Part shown: positions 4,874 through 7,063 of the stretch, piece after piece
Layout of the letters: each line of letters opens with the position of its first letter
Numbering within the stretch: position 1 is the first letter of the stretch
Source of the DNA: an uncultured Eubacteriales bacterium
Lineage (GTDB): Bacteria > Bacillota_A > Clostridia > Lachnospirales > Lachnospiraceae
Direction of reading: 5' to 3'
Assembly: GCA_900321365.1 (NCBI GenBank)
Contig: ONVT01000040.1
Span: 1 to 7,063 of the forward strand
Length of the DNA: 7,063 nucleotides
Notes under the pieces: generated by a model
What the model was told of the DNA's origin: nothing
Database searches by the model: none
Seen by the model: only the letters and a program-made list of their open reading frames with translations
Translations under genes and position numbers: made by a program

Positions 4874-7063
4874 ATGAGTCAGATCACAAGGGTTCTCTGT
4901 GCGGCAGCTCTTACAACGGTTCTTGTAATGAGCACAGGAGTATTCAAAACCATTGGCGCAGGGGAGGAGAGACCGGAGACGCTTCCGGCTGCTTCCTCCT
5001 CAGAGCGAGGGATGTCTGCGTCATCGGAGAGCGAAGCATTGCGAGGGGGTGGACAGCCGTCAGAGAGCAGGCCGTCCTCAGAGAGTGAACAGTCGTCAGA
5101 AAAAAGGACACTCTCAGAGAGTGAACAGGCATCAGAGAACAGGCCATCTTCAGAGGGCGAACAGTCGTCAGAGAACAGACCTCCCTCAGAAGGAGGACAG
5201 TCATCGGAGAACGGACCGTCTTCAGAAGGAGAAACGCTCCCGGAGAGTGAACCATCTTCGGAAAACGGGTCATCATCGGGAGATGAGCCATCCTCAGAGG
5301 GAGAATCGTCCCCGGAGAGTGAACCATCTTCCGAAAGTGAGCCGTCTTCCGAGAGTGAAACATCATCGGAAAGCGAGACTTCATCGGAAAGTGAAACTTC
5401 ATCGGAGAGTGAGACCTCTTCGGAGACCGAGCCCGTGACGGAAAAGCCCCCGTGGCCGCAGGGTCATTACCTGGTCCGGATTACGGACGCCGCGGTAAAG
5501 GTTCCGGAGGGAGGCAGAGTTTATGACGGCACAGACCGGATTGACATTACATATCACACACAGATTGTAAGGATCCCGGAGGAAACGGGAGGAGAGGATC
5601 TCAAAGATGGGAAAAAACAGAAAACCGCTGCGGACGAGGAAATACCGGAATATACTGTTGCATACAGCGCGCACCTGGAAAGCGCAGATGCGGGAGAGCG
5701 AAAGGTTGTGTGCGGCTTCTCCCTTCAGACATCTTACCCGGATCATGTGAAGCTGGATGAGAGCACGACGAGTCCGGATCTCAGGGTTCAGGTGAAAAAG
5801 GCGGTTCTGAGTGTCCAGCTTCCGGACGGGACGAAGCGGTACGGAGATCCGGCAGACATGGAGCACATCCGTTTTGAGGGGGACTCCTTAGTCAGAGTAA
5901 GCGGATTTATCCGGGATTCATCGGGAAATGAAATCGTGCCGGACGGTTTCGTGTCTCCGCAGCCTGACGTGGACCAGAGAGTCCTGGAACAGTGGAGCCC
6001 GATCTACGCTCAGGCGCAGACGGACGCCTCCGGTGCCCCTCTCATCCTGCAGTATAAGAATGCCCTGACCCTGAAAAAGGATCCGGATGGAAGGATTGCC
6101 GGGAACCCTACGGAAAACTATGAATTCTGCAGCGATCCTGCAGATGAGAGGTTCTCAGGAGGAACCGTGACCATCAGGAGGGCGCCGGTCAGAAGAGATG
6201 TGGATTATGAGCTGAAGGGGGAGAAGGACGCGTATCGGGTGGACAGCGGCGGGACGGTTATCGTCCGGGCGGGAGGATCCCTGAGAGCAGAACCTCTTCC
6301 TGGAAACGGGTACAATGCCGGGGCAAAAACTTCGAACATCAGAGGGGATACCACTTTTGCATTTCGCCTGGAGGAACACTACCCGGACGGATCACTGGCT
6401 GCCGATTCTGAGCAGGAGACAGTTTCCTGCCGCGCAGACAGCTTCGCGCCTCAGGCCCTTACCCAGATAAACGGCGCTTCTTCATCCGGAGGTCTTCTGT
6501 TTTCTTCATCCGCCGCCTCTGTCAGCATTACCGTGCCGGAGGATGACCTCAGCGGGCTGTCTTCGGTGCGCTGCCGTGTCCTGTCGGGACCGATGAGCGC
6601 GGACTTACTCTCGGACGCCATAAACGGATCACCAAAGCTTTCCGCCTCTTCCGAGTGGAAGGAAATCGGACAGAACACAAGAGTGAGCCTGGGTACCGAA
6701 GGACTTCATGCCGTGGAGGTTGAAGTCCGGGATCAGGTCGGAAACAGCAGCCTGACTAGAAGTCCAGTGGTCGCAATCGATGCGCTCGTTCCGGAGATTG
6801 AGATCACGGGAGTGGAGGACGGGAGCGCGAATGCCTCCTCACTCCGCATCCAGGCCACTTGCCGCGACCCGTCGTATCTCCCGGGATCCCTCAGGGCTCA
6901 GATGAGCGCGGACTTTGGAGGTGTCGTGCCGTCCTGGTCGCTGAGTGAGGATTCCGGGGACGGGGCGCAGCTGACATTTCGTGATTTCCCGCGCCAGAAG
7001 GAGGCAGACGCAGTCTATCATCTGACGGTCACGGCGCAGGACCGGGCCGGAAACACTTCCAGG
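4874..7063 (+). CDS. Exported Ser/Glu-repeat surface protein with YDG/MBG-like and Ig-like segments (3' end outside window)
   Basis: I translated this frame without meeting a stop from 4874 to the right edge: 730 codons, no end. ATG 4874 is chosen because MSQITR plus a hydrophobic stretch (about 7-24) makes a Sec signal peptide, with cleavage likely near residue 30. GGAAGGGGGA (4851-4860) lies upstream at 13 nt, rather far. ATG 4811 is in frame and would give a longer, Lys-rich lead, but has no binding site. Mature protein: 21 Ser/Glu hexapeptides (62-187); a YDG-like segment (about 196-300, RVYDGT at 215-220); an MBG-like segment (about 306-438, with KKAVLSV, KRYGDP at 321-326 and GTVTIRRAPV at its end); a linking segment; then Ig-like segments starting near 525 and 636, closing with DQVGN (620-624) and DRAGN (723-727). 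Such architectures are typical of Gram-positive surface adhesins. No cell-wall anchor is visible, as the carboxyl end is missing. It lies 121 nt after the kinase with no promoter between. Confidence 0.9.
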   Translation, partial: MSQITRVLCAAALTTVLVMSTGVFKTIGAGEERPETLPAASSSERGMSASSESEALRGGGQPSESRPSSESEQSSEKRTLSESEQASENRPSSEGEQSSENRPPSEGGQSSENGPSSEGETLPESEPSSENGSSSGDEPSSEGESSPESEPSSESEPSSESETSSESETSSESETSSESETSSETEPVTEKPPWPQGHYLVRITDAAVKVPEGGRVYDGTDRIDITYHTQIVRIPEETGGEDLKDGKKQKTAADEEIPEYTVAYSAHLESADAGERKVVCGFSLQTSYPDHVKLDESTTSPDLRVQVKKAVLSVQLPDGTKRYGDPADMEHIRFEGDSLVRVSGFIRDSSGNEIVPDGFVSPQPDVDQRVLEQWSPIYAQAQTDASGAPLILQYKNALTLKKDPDGRIAGNPTENYEFCSDPADERFSGGTVTIRRAPVRRDVDYELKGEKDAYRVDSGGTVIVRAGGSLRAEPLPGNGYNAGAKTSNIRGDTTFAFRLEEHYPDGSLAADSEQETVSCRADSFAPQALTQINGASSSGGLLFSSSAASVSITVPEDDLSGLSSVRCRVLSGPMSADLLSDAINGSPKLSASSEWKEIGQNTRVSLGTEGLHAVEVEVRDQVGNSSLTRSPVVAIDALVPEIEITGVEDGSANASSLRIQATCRDPSYLPGSLRAQMSADFGGVVPSWSLSEDSGDGAQLTFRDFPRQKEADAVYHLTVTAQDRAGNTSR
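5057..5434 (+). repeat. 21 in-register 18-bp units encoding Ser/Glu hexapeptides
   Basis: From 5057 the exoprotein reads as hexapeptides of the form SSExEx without a break in register: 21 units of 18 nt. The first units vary (SSEKRT, ASENRP, SSEGEQ), some alternating as 12-residue pairs. The last six (from 5327) are nearly uniform: SSESEP, four SSESET, SSETEP. The uniform end suggests recent copying, the varied front older copies. It makes an acidic, extended stalk right after the signal peptide. Confidence 0.92.

Noticed and set aside
4944..5402. Minus-strand 152-codon repetitive frame across the Ser/Glu array
   Set aside because: Same cause: complement of the 18-bp array, with no plausible protein features of its own.
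4953..5438. Arg-rich 161-codon frame on the + strand across the Ser/Glu array
   Set aside because: The 18-bp unit is a multiple of 3, so every frame repeats without stops. The exoprotein frame has the signal peptide and continues for 730 codons.
5399..5866. Minus-strand 155-codon frame opposite the YDG-like segment
   Set aside because: No domain-like sequence; the + strand here encodes a coherent exported protein.
1..7063. tRNA, rRNA, insertion sequences or prophage genes
   Set aside because: No cloverleaf-like sequence, rRNA motif, transposase frame or terminal inverted repeats were seen on either strand by eye.

Overview
The window looks like chromosomal DNA of a moderately GC-rich Firmicute, most likely class Clostridia and plausibly Lachnospiraceae. 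This rests on AGGAG-type ribosome binding sites, a CopA whose amino end resembles clostridial CopA proteins, a PknB-like kinase with a GYAAPEQ activation segment, and a secreted Ser-rich protein with YDG/MBG-like and Ig-like segments. It is a judgement from sequence style, not from a database match. All supported genes lie on the + strand.

Layout: (1) 1-47, last codons of an unrecognised upstream gene, then a small perfect hairpin. (2) 163-2721, copA, a Cu+-exporting P1B ATPase whose carboxyl end is a complete CopZ-type copper chaperone domain. That domain begins at its own ATG (2512), 8 nt after a strong internal Shine-Dalgarno, so one gene may yield both the pump and a free 69-aa chaperone. 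(3) 2722-2967, a non-coding gap with a cUUCGg hairpin, a candidate promoter (2824-2852) and a strong intrinsic terminator (2861-2890). The hairpin segment can also pair with the terminator arm. (4) 2968-4752, a Ser/Thr protein kinase with a cytoplasmic catalytic domain, one predicted membrane helix and an outer helical, TPR-like region. (5) 4720-4843, four tandem 31-bp units that start inside the kinase gene, form its stop codon at the first junction and fill the gap to the next gene. (6) 4874 to the window end, a large open frame for an exported protein. It has a signal peptide, 21 in-register Ser/Glu hexapeptides, YDG- and MBG-like segments and at least two Ig-like segments. Its end is outside the window.

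The copper gene and the kinase/exoprotein pair appear to be separate transcription units divided by the terminator. The kinase and exoprotein probably form one operon, as there is no promoter-like sequence between them. A membrane kinase with an outer sensor-like region next to a Ser-rich surface protein suggests a surface or envelope function, but substrate and signal are unknown. The least ordinary points are the nested copZ, the 31-bp repeat (loss of exactly one unit would fuse kinase and exoprotein in frame), and the attenuator-like intergenic region.
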